Source of the DNA: Actinomycetota bacterium
GTDB taxonomy: Bacteria; Actinomycetota; Actinomycetes; Nanopelagicales; Nanopelagicaceae
DNA length: 34,137 nt
Assembly: GCA_009700025.1 (NCBI GenBank)
Contig: WLMW01000008.1
Location: forward strand, 1-34,137
Direction of reading: 5' to 3'
Part shown: piece after piece, positions 1 through 7,410 of the stretch
How the letters are laid out: every line of letters starts with the position of its first letter
How positions within the stretch are numbered: position 1 is the first letter of the stretch
Made by a program: the position numbers and the translations under genes
Notes under the pieces: generated by a model
The model's database searches: none
What the model was told of the DNA's origin: nothing
The model's input: only the letters and a program-made list of their open reading frames with translations

Positions 1-123
1 ATGTCACAACCAGAATTACTCGCTGCCTATGGTTCTGCTGGCAGAGTACGCGCCATGACCGAATTTGGATGGGACGCAGTTGCTGCTGCAACCGTTGCTT
101 TGTATCGACGCGTGATTGCTTAA
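1..123 (+). CDS. C-terminal end of a glycosyltransferase (GT4/GT5-like), partial
   Basis: The last 40 residues of a protein run in frame 1 to a TAA at 121-123. The pattern (AYGSAGRVRAMTEFGWDAVA, then TVALYRRV) is the closing helix of GT-B glycosyltransferases such as actinobacterial GT4 enzymes and glycogen synthases, where GxxGRxR...FxWdxiAxxTxxlY is typical. The ATG at position 1 is therefore probably an internal Met and the gene extends left of the window. The stop codon directly abuts the start of the next gene, suggesting co-transcription. The sugar donor and acceptor cannot be told from this fragment. Confidence 0.7.
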   Translation: MSQPELLAAYGSAGRVRAMTEFGWDAVAAATVALYRRVIA

Positions 124-987
124 ATGACGCGTAAATCCTGGATCCACTTTGGCATAGTCGGCTTTTTATGGGGAATTCCATACCTACTAATGAAGGTTGC
201 TGTTGCTGATATTCCCCCTCCCCTGATCGTTGCCGGTCGTACATTAATTGGTGCAGCAATATTGATTCCCATTGCTATTCGAAAAAATACTTTTAAGGAT
301 GCAATCAAAGGCATTAGATATGTTGCACCTTACGCAGTTCTTGAAATGGTTGGTCCCTGGATTCTGATCACCAATGCTGAAAAAGAGATTACTTCGGGAT
401 TAGCGGGTTTATTAGTTGCAACGGTTCCAATCTTTTCAACGATTTTCTCTTCGCTACGCGGGGATCATTCAGTTTGGCAACCTAAGCGAATCTTTGGTCT
501 CGTTGTTGGATTCGTTGGCATAGTTGCACTCGTTGGAATCGAATCAATTACAGGTAGTAGCAATCCAAAAGCAATTGCCATGGTAATTCTTGCCTCAATT
601 TTGTATGCATATGCAGTCCTGATGATTACAGCAAACTTGCCAGGTGTTGATGGAATTGCAATTAACGGCGTAGCAATGGCAATTACTTCACTGATTTATA
701 CGCCTATTGCTATTGCAATGTGGCCAACTAATCCCGTTTCAGTAAATGCAATCGCAGCGCTAATTGCCCTTGGAGTCTTTAGTACCGCAATCGCTTTTAT
801 GCTCTTCTTTATCGTTATCGTAGAAATCGGCCCGGCCAGAGGTTCTCTAACTACGTATGTAAACACTGCCGTTGCAGTTGTACTTGGAATTATTATTTTA
901 GGTGAACCTATAACTTTAGGAATTATCGTTGGTTTACCTATGGTGGTTCTAGGTTCTTACTTGGCTAGCCGAAAATCAGCGGTTTAA
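124..987 (+). CDS. EamA/DMT-family permease
   Basis: A 287-residue hydrophobic protein with about ten predicted membrane helices arranged as two EamA repeats of five. The first begins GFLWGIPYLLMKVAV, the usual EamA opening, and the last helix ends in a short basic tail (ASRKSAV). DMT permeases export or import small metabolites such as amino acids or nucleosides; the substrate cannot be inferred. The ATG follows the upstream TAA with no gap and there is no clear Shine-Dalgarno sequence, so translation probably depends on the upstream glycosyltransferase. Its TAA shares bases with the stop codon of era on the other strand (984-987). Confidence 0.85.
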   Translation: MTRKSWIHFGIVGFLWGIPYLLMKVAVADIPPPLIVAGRTLIGAAILIPIAIRKNTFKDAIKGIRYVAPYAVLEMVGPWILITNAEKEITSGLAGLLVATVPIFSTIFSSLRGDHSVWQPKRIFGLVVGFVGIVALVGIESITGSSNPKAIAMVILASILYAYAVLMITANLPGVDGIAINGVAMAITSLIYTPIAIAMWPTNPVSVNAIAALIALGVFSTAIAFMLFFIVIVEIGPARGSLTTYVNTAVAVVLGIIILGEPITLGIIVGLPMVVLGSYLASRKSAV

Positions 988-1904
988 CGGCGCTCTTCAA
1001 AACCTAACTTATCGAGCATTCGGGCATCACGTTGCCACTCTTTTGAAACTTTAATATGTAAGCCTAAGAAAATCTTGGCAACCAATGCGCGTTCGATATC
1101 AGCGCGTGCTCGAATACCTATTTCTTTTAGGCGCGTACCTTGATGACCTAATAAAATTGCTCGCTGCGTGTCACGCTCCACGTGAATAGTTGCATGCACA
1201 TCATAAAAAGGGCGTGAACCTTTTTCTTCACGCTCGCCGAATTCATCGATAGTTACAACGATGGAGTGTGGCAACTCTTCACGCACATCTTGTAGTGCAG
1301 CTTCGCGGATAAATTCACAGATTAACTGTTCGATTGCTTGATCACTCGTGGTGCCTTCTGGGTAATACTGCGGACCCGCTGGCAAATTTTCACCAATCAA
1401 CTTATTCAAAAGTTCGATTTGATCATGAATTGCAGCTGATACCGGAATAATTTCGTCCCAAGTAAATCCTTGTGCCAAATCCATGATCCCGGTTAAGCGA
1501 AGTGCAAGCTTTTCTTTTGACAGTAAATCAGTTTTAGTAATTACCGCAAATTTCTTTGCCTTTGGGTGCTTAGCGATTTCTTGAGCAATAAAAACATCAC
1601 CTGCACCAGAAGTTTCATCGGCTGGAATACATAAAATTACAACATCGACAGAATCCATAGATTGATCAACTACTGCATTGAGGCGTTGTCCGAGCAAAGT
1701 CTTTGGCTTGTGTACCCCTGGAGTATCTACAAGGACTGCCTGGAAGTTATCTCCGTGAACAATTCCACGAATAGCACTTCGAGTTGTATTGGGATGGTGT
1801 GAAGTAATTGCAATCTTGCTTCCAACTAATGCATTGATCAAAGTCGATTTTCCAACGTTTGGGCGGCCAACAATGGCAACAAAGCCCGAACGGAAATCAC
1901 TCAT
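984..1904 (-). CDS. era: GTPase Era (30S assembly)
   Basis: A 306-residue GTPase of full Era length. The G domain shows G1 GRPNVGKS (residues 13-20), G3 DTPGV, G4 TKTD and G5 SAA. The C-terminal KH domain carries GHQG followed by a basic helix (LKEIGIRARADIE). Era binds the 3' end of 16S rRNA through the KH domain and acts as a checkpoint in 30S maturation. It starts 12 nt after the dprA stop, with GAGAG about 9 nt upstream of the ATG, so it is probably the last gene of the rplS operon. Its stop overlaps the EamA stop, leaving no room for a terminator between them. Confidence 0.95.
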   Translation of the reverse strand: MSDFRSGFVAIVGRPNVGKSTLINALVGSKIAITSHHPNTTRSAIRGIVHGDNFQAVLVDTPGVHKPKTLLGQRLNAVVDQSMDSVDVVILCIPADETSGAGDVFIAQEIAKHPKAKKFAVITKTDLLSKEKLALRLTGIMDLAQGFTWDEIIPVSAAIHDQIELLNKLIGENLPAGPQYYPEGTTSDQAIEQLICEFIREAALQDVREELPHSIVVTIDEFGEREEKGSRPFYDVHATIHVERDTQRAILLGHQGTRLKEIGIRARADIERALVAKIFLGLHIKVSKEWQRDARMLDKLGFEERR

Positions 1905-1916
1905 AGCGCTATTCTC

Positions 1917-2777
1917 TCATTGATTTATACCTATGAACTCCACAGCATCTGCCACAGAAGTAACAATTTCTGCAGCTCTTTCTCCAATTAATCGATGACA
2001 CCCTTCGCTAGTTGGTGAATTAATAGGTCCTGGAATTGCCATTACTGGTCGCATTAATTCGGCAGCATCGCGCGCTGTACGCAATGATCCACTTCTGAAA
2101 GCTGCTTCGACAACTAATGTGGCGTTTGAGATCGCTGCAATTAAACGGTTGCGAGTAAGGAATCTATGTGGCAAAGCTTTAAGTCCGGGCATTACTTCGG
2201 TCACCAATGCACCGCTTTCGCAAATTTCGGCGAAGAGTCTGATATTTCCTGCCGGGTAATTAACGTCGATGCCACAAGCAATTACTGCAACCGTTGCACC
2301 TTCGGCAATGAGTGCACCTTTATGTGCAAACGAGTCGATGCCATAAGCACCACCACTAACTATGACCCATTGTCGATCTACAAAACCTGCAGCAAAATCA
2401 CCAGCAATGCGTGCACCGTAATTAGTGGGATTACGAGTTCCCACAATTGCTAGCGAGTCAGCGTTTAGTGAATCCAAATTGCCTTTTGCAATAAGGGCAA
2501 TGGGCGGGGAAGCTAACTCTTCGCACCCTTGTGGCCACTGCAAATCTCCAGGAATTAAAAACTCTGCTCCGTGGGCTGTAATACTGCTAAGCACATGATC
2601 GGCAGTTAAAGTTTTTACTTCCGTGATTAACGATGCGTACTTGATTGAGTCATAGCCGCCTGCAAGGATTTTTTCTAAAACAGATAGGGCCGTTGAACCA
2701 AAGATTTCTTGGGACCAAAATCCATGTCCACCTTCAATCGCCGCAAAAAGAATCGCTCTGGCTTCGCGTTCATTCAT
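1917..2777 (-). CDS. dprA: DNA processing protein DprA (Smf)
   Basis: 286 residues containing the DprA Rossmann-like core: GTRNPTNYGARIA, the SGGAYGIDSFAHKGAL loop, GIDVNYPAGN, and the GSLRTARDA segment near the C-terminus. DprA binds incoming single-stranded DNA and loads RecA during natural transformation. The longer frame could start at 2864, but the ATG at 2777 is preferred: it overlaps the comM stop as ATGA, has GGGGGA about 8 nt upstream, and the residues before it resemble no DprA N-terminus. No C-terminal winged-helix extension is evident, so this is a short form. Confidence 0.93.
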   Translation of the reverse strand: MNEREARAILFAAIEGGHGFWSQEIFGSTALSVLEKILAGGYDSIKYASLITEVKTLTADHVLSSITAHGAEFLIPGDLQWPQGCEELASPPIALIAKGNLDSLNADSLAIVGTRNPTNYGARIAGDFAAGFVDRQWVIVSGGAYGIDSFAHKGALIAEGATVAVIACGIDVNYPAGNIRLFAEICESGALVTEVMPGLKALPHRFLTRNRLIAAISNATLVVEAAFRSGSLRTARDAAELMRPVMAIPGPINSPTSEGCHRLIGERAAEIVTSVADAVEFIGINQ

Positions 2778-4294
2778 AAGTCGATTCCCCCTCGAAGTGC
2801 GTGCCCTTGCTGCACATCTGCAAGAGTTGGAATTTTGTTGCCATGTAAATCTGCAAGGCTCCAAGAAACACGAATAATCTTGTGCAACCCTCTGGCCGTT
2901 ATGTGTTCTTTATCGAGTTCTTCATGCAGAAAATTCATGGCAGTACGTTCTGGAGCAAAAACCGATCGAAGCGCACGCGATGGGATTTGCGAATTTAGTG
3001 ACCAAGGGTGATTAATGAAACGTTGCTGTGCGATAGCTCTTGCGGCAATAACACGTTCGCGAATATGCGCGCTGGACTCGCCTAACTCCGGGCGCGCCAT
3101 ATCTACGCGGCCAACAGGATCTACATGAACGCGCATATCAATTCGATCCATGAGCGGCCCAGACAAACGACCTAAATAGCGACGCACTTGTTGCGATGAA
3201 CATGTGCAGTTGTGACCTCTGCCTGTGAATTTTCCGCATGGACATGGATTTGCGGCTAGGACGAGTAAAAATTGAGCCGGAAAAGTTACATTTCCAATAC
3301 TGCGCGCGATTGTGATTGTGCCTGCTTCAAGTGGTTGACGAAGAGAATCTAAAACACCTGATGGACATTCCGGAGCTTCATCGATGAAAAGAACCCCGTT
3401 GTGTGCAAGTGAACACGCTCCCGGTTTAATGGCATGAGCTCCGCCGCCCACCATTGCTACACGCGTAGTTGTGTGATGCGGTGAAACTATAGGTGCAACA
3501 AGAGATGTTGGCGAACGCGTAGCAAATGATCCGGCAATCGAATGAACCGCGGCAACTTCCAAAGCTTGCGAGACGGTTAATGCCGGAAGGATTGTTGGAA
3601 TTCGTTCTGCAATCATTGTTTTTCCGGCACCAGGTGGGCCAATTAATAAAATATGGTGACCACCAATTGCTGCAACTTCTGCAGCCAAGCGTGCTTGAGG
3701 TTGGCCGGCAACGTCAGCAAAATCAATATTGAGATCACTGGGTTGCCATTGCATATCAATTACATCAGCTATTTCTCGCTCTCCCGTACGCAGCCAACGT
3801 ATAACTTGTTTTATGTGCTCCATTGCAATGATTTCGATTCCTTGCATCAGTTGCGCCTCACCGTAATTTGCTTTCGGAACTACAGCTACTTTAATTCCAG
3901 CTTTTTGTGCAGCGATTAACGCAGGTAAAACTCCGCGTACTGACCGGATTTTTCCATCAAGTGATAGCTCGCCTAAAAAGACAACTTCGGCAATTGAATC
4001 AGGCGCAACCGTTGCATTTGCTGACAAAATTGCAATACATATTGCCAAATCAAAACTTGATCCACTTTTTGGTAGCCAAGCTGGTGAAAGTGAAACAGTT
4101 ACTTTTCGATTTGGCCAGATTTCTGCGCAGTTCACAATCGCCGCTCTCACACGATCTCGTGATTCTGAAAGTGCGGCATCGGGCAGGCCAAGCAATGAAT
4201 ACATGGGCAAGCCATCGGCAATATCTACTTCGACAGTAACTACATGGCCATCAAGTCCAAGCAATGCCACCGATTTTGTTTGCGCAAGGCTCAT
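2774..4294 (-). CDS. comM: ComM/YifB-family AAA+ helicase (Mg-chelatase-like)
   Basis: 506 residues, the usual ComM length. An N-terminal Lon-protease-like fold (SLSPAWLPKSGSSFDLAI) precedes the AAA+ core with Walker A GPPGAGKT (about 219-226) and Walker B LFIDEAPE (about 302-309). A Cys-rich CPCGKFTG...CTC loop and the C-terminal Mg-chelatase lid follow. In Vibrio ComM is a hexameric helicase that promotes branch migration during integration of transforming DNA. The start overlaps the yraN stop as ATGA and the end overlaps the dprA start the same way, so the three genes look translationally coupled. Confidence 0.93.
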   Translation of the reverse strand: MSLAQTKSVALLGLDGHVVTVEVDIADGLPMYSLLGLPDAALSESRDRVRAAIVNCAEIWPNRKVTVSLSPAWLPKSGSSFDLAICIAILSANATVAPDSIAEVVFLGELSLDGKIRSVRGVLPALIAAQKAGIKVAVVPKANYGEAQLMQGIEIIAMEHIKQVIRWLRTGEREIADVIDMQWQPSDLNIDFADVAGQPQARLAAEVAAIGGHHILLIGPPGAGKTMIAERIPTILPALTVSQALEVAAVHSIAGSFATRSPTSLVAPIVSPHHTTTRVAMVGGGAHAIKPGACSLAHNGVLFIDEAPECPSGVLDSLRQPLEAGTITIARSIGNVTFPAQFLLVLAANPCPCGKFTGRGHNCTCSSQQVRRYLGRLSGPLMDRIDMRVHVDPVGRVDMARPELGESSAHIRERVIAARAIAQQRFINHPWSLNSQIPSRALRSVFAPERTAMNFLHEELDKEHITARGLHKIIRVSWSLADLHGNKIPTLADVQQGHALRGGIDL

Positions 4295-4656
4295 AGGACT
4301 GCGGCGCGATATTCAATTGTGTGCGAACCATCGGCGGCGATTAGTACCGCGGCAACATCTATTTGATAGTCACACCCCAAGCAGCCGTGAGTTGCAAGCC
4401 AACCTAAAGCTAGGCGTTGCATGCGATGAGCTTTTTCACGGTTGATAGCTTCGAATGGATGACCAAAAGCTACAGATGACCTGGTTTTGACTTCAACAAA
4501 AGCAAATGTGCCAGATGGATACATGGCAATGATGTCGATTTCACCTTCGCGGATTCGCCAGTTTCGCTCGATTATCTCTGCATTTTTTCCCGTTAAGAAC
4601 TTGCTAACAACTTCTTCGCCAAAAGCTCCAGTTATTTGATTAGTTTTTCTCTGCAT
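4291..4656 (-). CDS. yraN: YraN/UPF0102 putative endonuclease
   Basis: A 121-residue protein with the UPF0102 core: GEIDIIA followed by FVEVKTR, matching the D...ExK pattern of the PD-(D/E)XK nuclease fold. The family is nearly always found next to rnhB, comM or dprA, as here, but its biochemical role is not settled. It starts 48 nt after the rnhB stop, without an obvious Shine-Dalgarno sequence, and its TGA overlaps the comM ATG. Length and motif spacing are normal for the family. Confidence 0.88.
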   Translation of the reverse strand: MQRKTNQITGAFGEEVVSKFLTGKNAEIIERNWRIREGEIDIIAMYPSGTFAFVEVKTRSSVAFGHPFEAINREKAHRMQRLALGWLATHGCLGCDYQIDVAAVLIAADGSHTIEYRAAVL

Positions 4657-4704
4657 GGTCGGGAACGATAATTTCCCATGCAGACCTAACTTAACGCTGC
4701 TGTT

Positions 4705-5313
4705 TTACTTGTGAATAAGCGCAGCGACATTAGAAAATGAGCGGCGATGTTGAACACATGGACCATGTTCAATAAGAGCGTTGGTGTGTGAGGCTGTGAT
4801 GTAACCCTTATGTCCAGCAAAACCATAGTTTGGAAATTCGATATCCATTTCGCGCATTATTCGATCTCGGGTGACTTTAGCAATTATTGAAGCGGCGCTA
4901 ATTGTGACTACAACTTGATCGCCTTTCCAAACTGCCAAATTAGGTAGCGCTAAGCCTTCAATTGCATAACCATCAGTTAGAACATAAGCAGGAGTGTGTG
5001 AAAGTCCATTTACCGCGCGGCGCATTCCATCAAGATTGGCAGCATGCACGCCACGAGAATCAACTTCAGCTGCAGGGACTACAACAACACTGATGTCTGC
5101 AGCAATTGATTGAATAAGTTCGTATAGCTCTTCGCGTTTATTTTCACTTAACTCTTTTGAATCCCGCACTGGTGAAAGTTCTGGTGCAAACGGATCGTGC
5201 AAGACAACCGAAGCGATAACTAATGGACCTGCGCATGCACCGCGACCTGCTTCATCGACTCCAGCAATTGGTGAGATACCTGCTTGAATGAGCAGTTGCT
5301 CGATGACCTTCAT
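4705..5313 (-). CDS. rnhB: Ribonuclease HII
   Basis: A 202-residue type 2 RNase H. It carries GVDEAGRG (Asp20-Glu21), the LTDG aspartate (about Asp114) and SIIAKVTRDR (about Asp150), the metal-binding carboxylates of the family, plus DSKELSENKREEL. The enzyme cuts RNA in RNA/DNA hybrids and at single ribonucleotides left in DNA. The ATG lies 6 nt after the lepB stop and no clear Shine-Dalgarno sequence is seen, so re-initiation from lepB is likely. The lepB-rnhB-yraN order is conserved in actinobacteria. Confidence 0.95.
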   Translation of the reverse strand: MKVIEQLLIQAGISPIAGVDEAGRGACAGPLVIASVVLHDPFAPELSPVRDSKELSENKREELYELIQSIAADISVVVVPAAEVDSRGVHAANLDGMRRAVNGLSHTPAYVLTDGYAIEGLALPNLAVWKGDQVVVTISAASIIAKVTRDRIMREMDIEFPNYGFAGHKGYITASHTNALIEHGPCVQHRRSFSNVAALIHK

Positions 5314-5319
5314 TAAAAA

Positions 5320-5973
5320 CTATTTCAGGACATCTATTTTTGGGACTAGTGCCACATGTTTAAAGGGCCAAATAACTGCAACAACTCGACCAGTAACGCG
5401 GCTTAAAGGAACAAATCCCTTATTGACATCTTCTTGGTGATATCTAGAGTCCGCACTTGCTCCGCGGTGATCTCCCATTACCCAGATTTTTCCTTTAGGT
5501 ACAGTGACATCAAAGTTCATTTCGCTAGGTTTATTGCCTGCAAAAATATAAGGCTCGGTAATTGCCTTGTCATTAACTGTTAGCAGGCCGGCCTTATCGC
5601 AACAAACGATGTGGTCTCCTGCAACACCAATAACGCGCTTAACTAAATACTGCTTTGCTGGGTTAGGCAACACACCAACGGCCACAAGCCCGGTTTTTAA
5701 CTTTGCAATATATTTATTTGAGGATGAATCTGAAATCTCCGGTAACCAACCTGCAGGATCTCGGAATACCACTACATCGCCGCGACTAATATCCCTTGAT
5801 ATAAAGGGAACTTTATTTACGGCTACACGATCTTTTATTTGTAGCGTATTTTCCATTGACCCAGAAGGGATGTAGAAAAACTGAACTAAGAAAGTTTTTA
5901 TAAGCAGGGAAACAACAAGTGCAACGACAACAAGGATTGGGAGCTCCCGTAAAAGGGAACCCTTACTGCGCAT
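5320..5973 (-). CDS. lepB: Signal peptidase I
   Basis: 217 residues. One N-terminal membrane helix (about 11-32) is followed by the S26 peptidase core: nucleophile Ser39 in PSGSM, general-base Lys112 in VKRVIGVAGD, and the late MGDHRGASADSR box. It removes signal peptides from exported proteins on the outer face of the membrane. The start is 8 nt after the rplS stop, and rplS-lepB is a common actinobacterial pair. The box reads GDHR rather than the usual GDNR, a tolerated variant. No second lepB copy is present in the window. Confidence 0.95.
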   Translation of the reverse strand: MRSKGSLLRELPILVVVALVVSLLIKTFLVQFFYIPSGSMENTLQIKDRVAVNKVPFISRDISRGDVVVFRDPAGWLPEISDSSSNKYIAKLKTGLVAVGVLPNPAKQYLVKRVIGVAGDHIVCCDKAGLLTVNDKAITEPYIFAGNKPSEMNFDVTVPKGKIWVMGDHRGASADSRYHQEDVNKGFVPLSRVTGRVVAVIWPFKHVALVPKIDVLK

Positions 5974-5981
5974 TGAGGTGA

Positions 5982-6515
5982 TTATTCGGCTGCTGGTGTT
6001 GCTTCAGCTACAGGTGCGTCAACAACTGCATCAGCTACAGGTGCGTCAACAACTGCTTCAACAACTGGTGCTTCGACTACAGCTTCTACAACTGGTGCTT
6101 CTTCTACAACTGGTGCAATAACTGCAACAGGTTCAGGTGTTGAAAGAATTCCATCGCCGTAACCTTCAATGCCATCGCGCTTTTCGCGAATCTTTGCAGC
6201 CTTACCGCGTAGATCGCGAAGGTAGTAAAGCTTGGCGCGACGTACTTCGCCTTTTTTAACTAACTCAATCTTTTCAATTACTGGAGTGTGAACTGGGAAA
6301 GTACGCTCTACGCCAACACCATATGAAACTTTACGAACTGTAAAAGTCTCGCGAACGCCATCGCCCTGACGACGCATAACGATTCCTTGGAATACCTGAA
6401 GACGGCTCTTGCTACCTTCGATAACACGTACGTGAATCTTGAGCTCATCACCAGCACGAAACTGTGGGATGTCATGGCGCAGGGATACTGCATCTACGGC
6501 GTCAAGGATGTTCAT
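5982..6515 (-). CDS. rplS: Ribosomal protein L19 (bL19) with an acidic repeat tail
   Basis: Residues 1-122 are a complete bL19, including [49 protein letters not shown] and the basic [12 protein letters not shown] end. It sits at the 30S-50S interface. A tail of about 55 residues follows, made only of Val, Ala, Pro, Glu, Asp and Thr, with a 9-residue repeat. Standard bL19 is about 115-120 residues, so the tail is an addition. The first gene of the minus-strand operon, it has AGG 7 nt before the ATG. A weak candidate promoter is TTTAAT (6539-6544) with TCTGCA 17 bp upstream. Confidence 0.93.
   Translation of the reverse strand: MNILDAVDAVSLRHDIPQFRAGDELKIHVRVIEGSKSRLQVFQGIVMRRQGDGVRETFTVRKVSYGVGVERTFPVHTPVIEKIELVKKGEVRRAKLYYLRDLRGKAAKIREKRDGIEGYGDGILSTPEPVAVIAPVVEEAPVVEAVVEAPVVEAVVDAPVADAVVDAPVAEATPAAE
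5994..6101 (-). repeat. Four tandem 27-bp units encoding the L19 tail
   Basis: Residues 139-174 of L19 consist of four 9-residue units: [27 protein letters not shown] and DAPVAEATP. The DNA repeats with the same 27-bp period (for example ggtgcgtcaacaactgc recurs). The array stays in frame and ends just before the stop codon. It probably grew by replication slippage. Confidence 0.85.
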
Positions 6516-6612
6516 CTACGTACCTATTTCTCTTTGCGATTAAAAGCACTCGCTCTGGCGGTGCAGACTGCGTATCTTGCCACATAAGGGGGTTCGAGCG
6601 TAAATCGGGGTT

Positions 6613-7377
6613 TTACAGGGGAATCTCTAGGCTCAACTGTGCATGAAGATCTGCTCCTGCGGCAATTGTGAGCTCAAGGCCTCGCCACGAGCGTGTGGTG
6701 ACCACCGCCCCTGCTTCACGAGCGATGAGGGAACCAGCGGCCAAATCCCACTCCTGCAAACCAGTCTCAATATAACCATCGACCATTCCGGTGGCCACCA
6801 TGCACAGATCGGTAGCAGCAGCGCCCATTCGACGAATATCTCTAATGCGTGGAATTAAGTGATTAATGATTTCGATTTGATGGTGACGATCACTAACTTC
6901 GTAAGCAAAACCTGTAGCAACAAGTGCTTTATCTAACTTAATCGGATTATTACATGTAATTGCCATGCCATTGAAAAAAGCACCACCTGCCCGAGTTGCG
7001 TGCCAAGTTGATGCAACCGTTGGGGCATGTACTACTCCCACTAACGTTCCAATTTCATCTTTGACTGCAATGCTGATGTTCCAGCCAGGTAGTCCATAAA
7101 AATAATTTACAGTGCCATCGACTGGGTCGATAACCCAAGTCAAACCACTTCGACTAGCGCGACTCGCACCTTCTTCGCCAATAATTCCATCGCCTGGACG
7201 TGCGGCCAGAATTGCTTCAACAATGAGTTTCTCACTGGCATGATCCATCTGCGTCGCTATATCAATCGCAGTTGTTTTTGATGTCAACTCCCATGATGCT
7301 GGACGATCCACCAAAAGTTCTCCCGCTTGCCGCGCGATTTTTAGCGCAAGCTCTAGGATCTCTTTCGTTTCAATCAT
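6613..7377 (-). CDS. Inositol-1-monophosphatase family phosphatase
   Basis: 254 residues with both metal-binding signatures of the FIG superfamily: GEEG (about 67-70), DPVDGTVN (about 84-91), and EWDLAAGSLIAREAGA near the C-terminus. Family members hydrolyse myo-inositol phosphates, histidinol phosphate or 3'-phosphoadenosine phosphate. Inositol phosphate is plausible because actinobacteria use inositol lipids, but the substrate cannot be decided from sequence. The ATG at 7377 fits a leaderless transcript: TAGACT ends 6 nt upstream. It is divergent from the MFS gene, and its stop lies 97 bp before rplS. Confidence 0.9.
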   Translation of the reverse strand: MIETKEILELALKIARQAGELLVDRPASWELTSKTTAIDIATQMDHASEKLIVEAILAARPGDGIIGEEGASRASRSGLTWVIDPVDGTVNYFYGLPGWNISIAVKDEIGTLVGVVHAPTVASTWHATRAGGAFFNGMAITCNNPIKLDKALVATGFAYEVSDRHHQIEIINHLIPRIRDIRRMGAAATDLCMVATGMVDGYIETGLQEWDLAAGSLIAREAGAVVTTRSWRGLELTIAAGADLHAQLSLEIPL

Positions 7378-7383
7378 AGAAGA

Positions 7384-7389
7384 AGTCTA
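7384..7389 (-). promoter_or_regulatory. -10 element TAGACT of the IMPase gene, leaderless
   Basis: On the minus strand TAGACT is followed by 6 nt and then the ATG at 7377. This is the spacing expected if transcription starts at or next to the start codon. No convincing -35 hexamer is visible. Confidence 0.6.
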
Positions 7390-7397
7390 GCCTGACG

Positions 7398-7403
7398 TAG
7401 ACT
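7398..7403 (+). promoter_or_regulatory. -10 element TAGACT of the MFS gene, leaderless
   Basis: The identical hexamer TAGACT lies on the plus strand 7 nt before the ATG at 7411. The two divergent -10 boxes are only 8 bp apart, so the promoters overlap and each -35 region falls inside the other promoter or gene. Confidence 0.6.
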
Positions 7404-7410
7404 CTCCCAT

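Noticed and set aside
1-123. Stand-alone 40-residue gene starting at the ATG at position 1
   Set aside because: Its sequence is the tail of a glycosyltransferase, and the ATG falls at the window edge by chance.
2778-2864. Longer DprA starting at 2864
   Set aside because: The extra 29 residues overlap comM, are unlike DprA, and a better ATG with a Shine-Dalgarno sequence lies at 2777.
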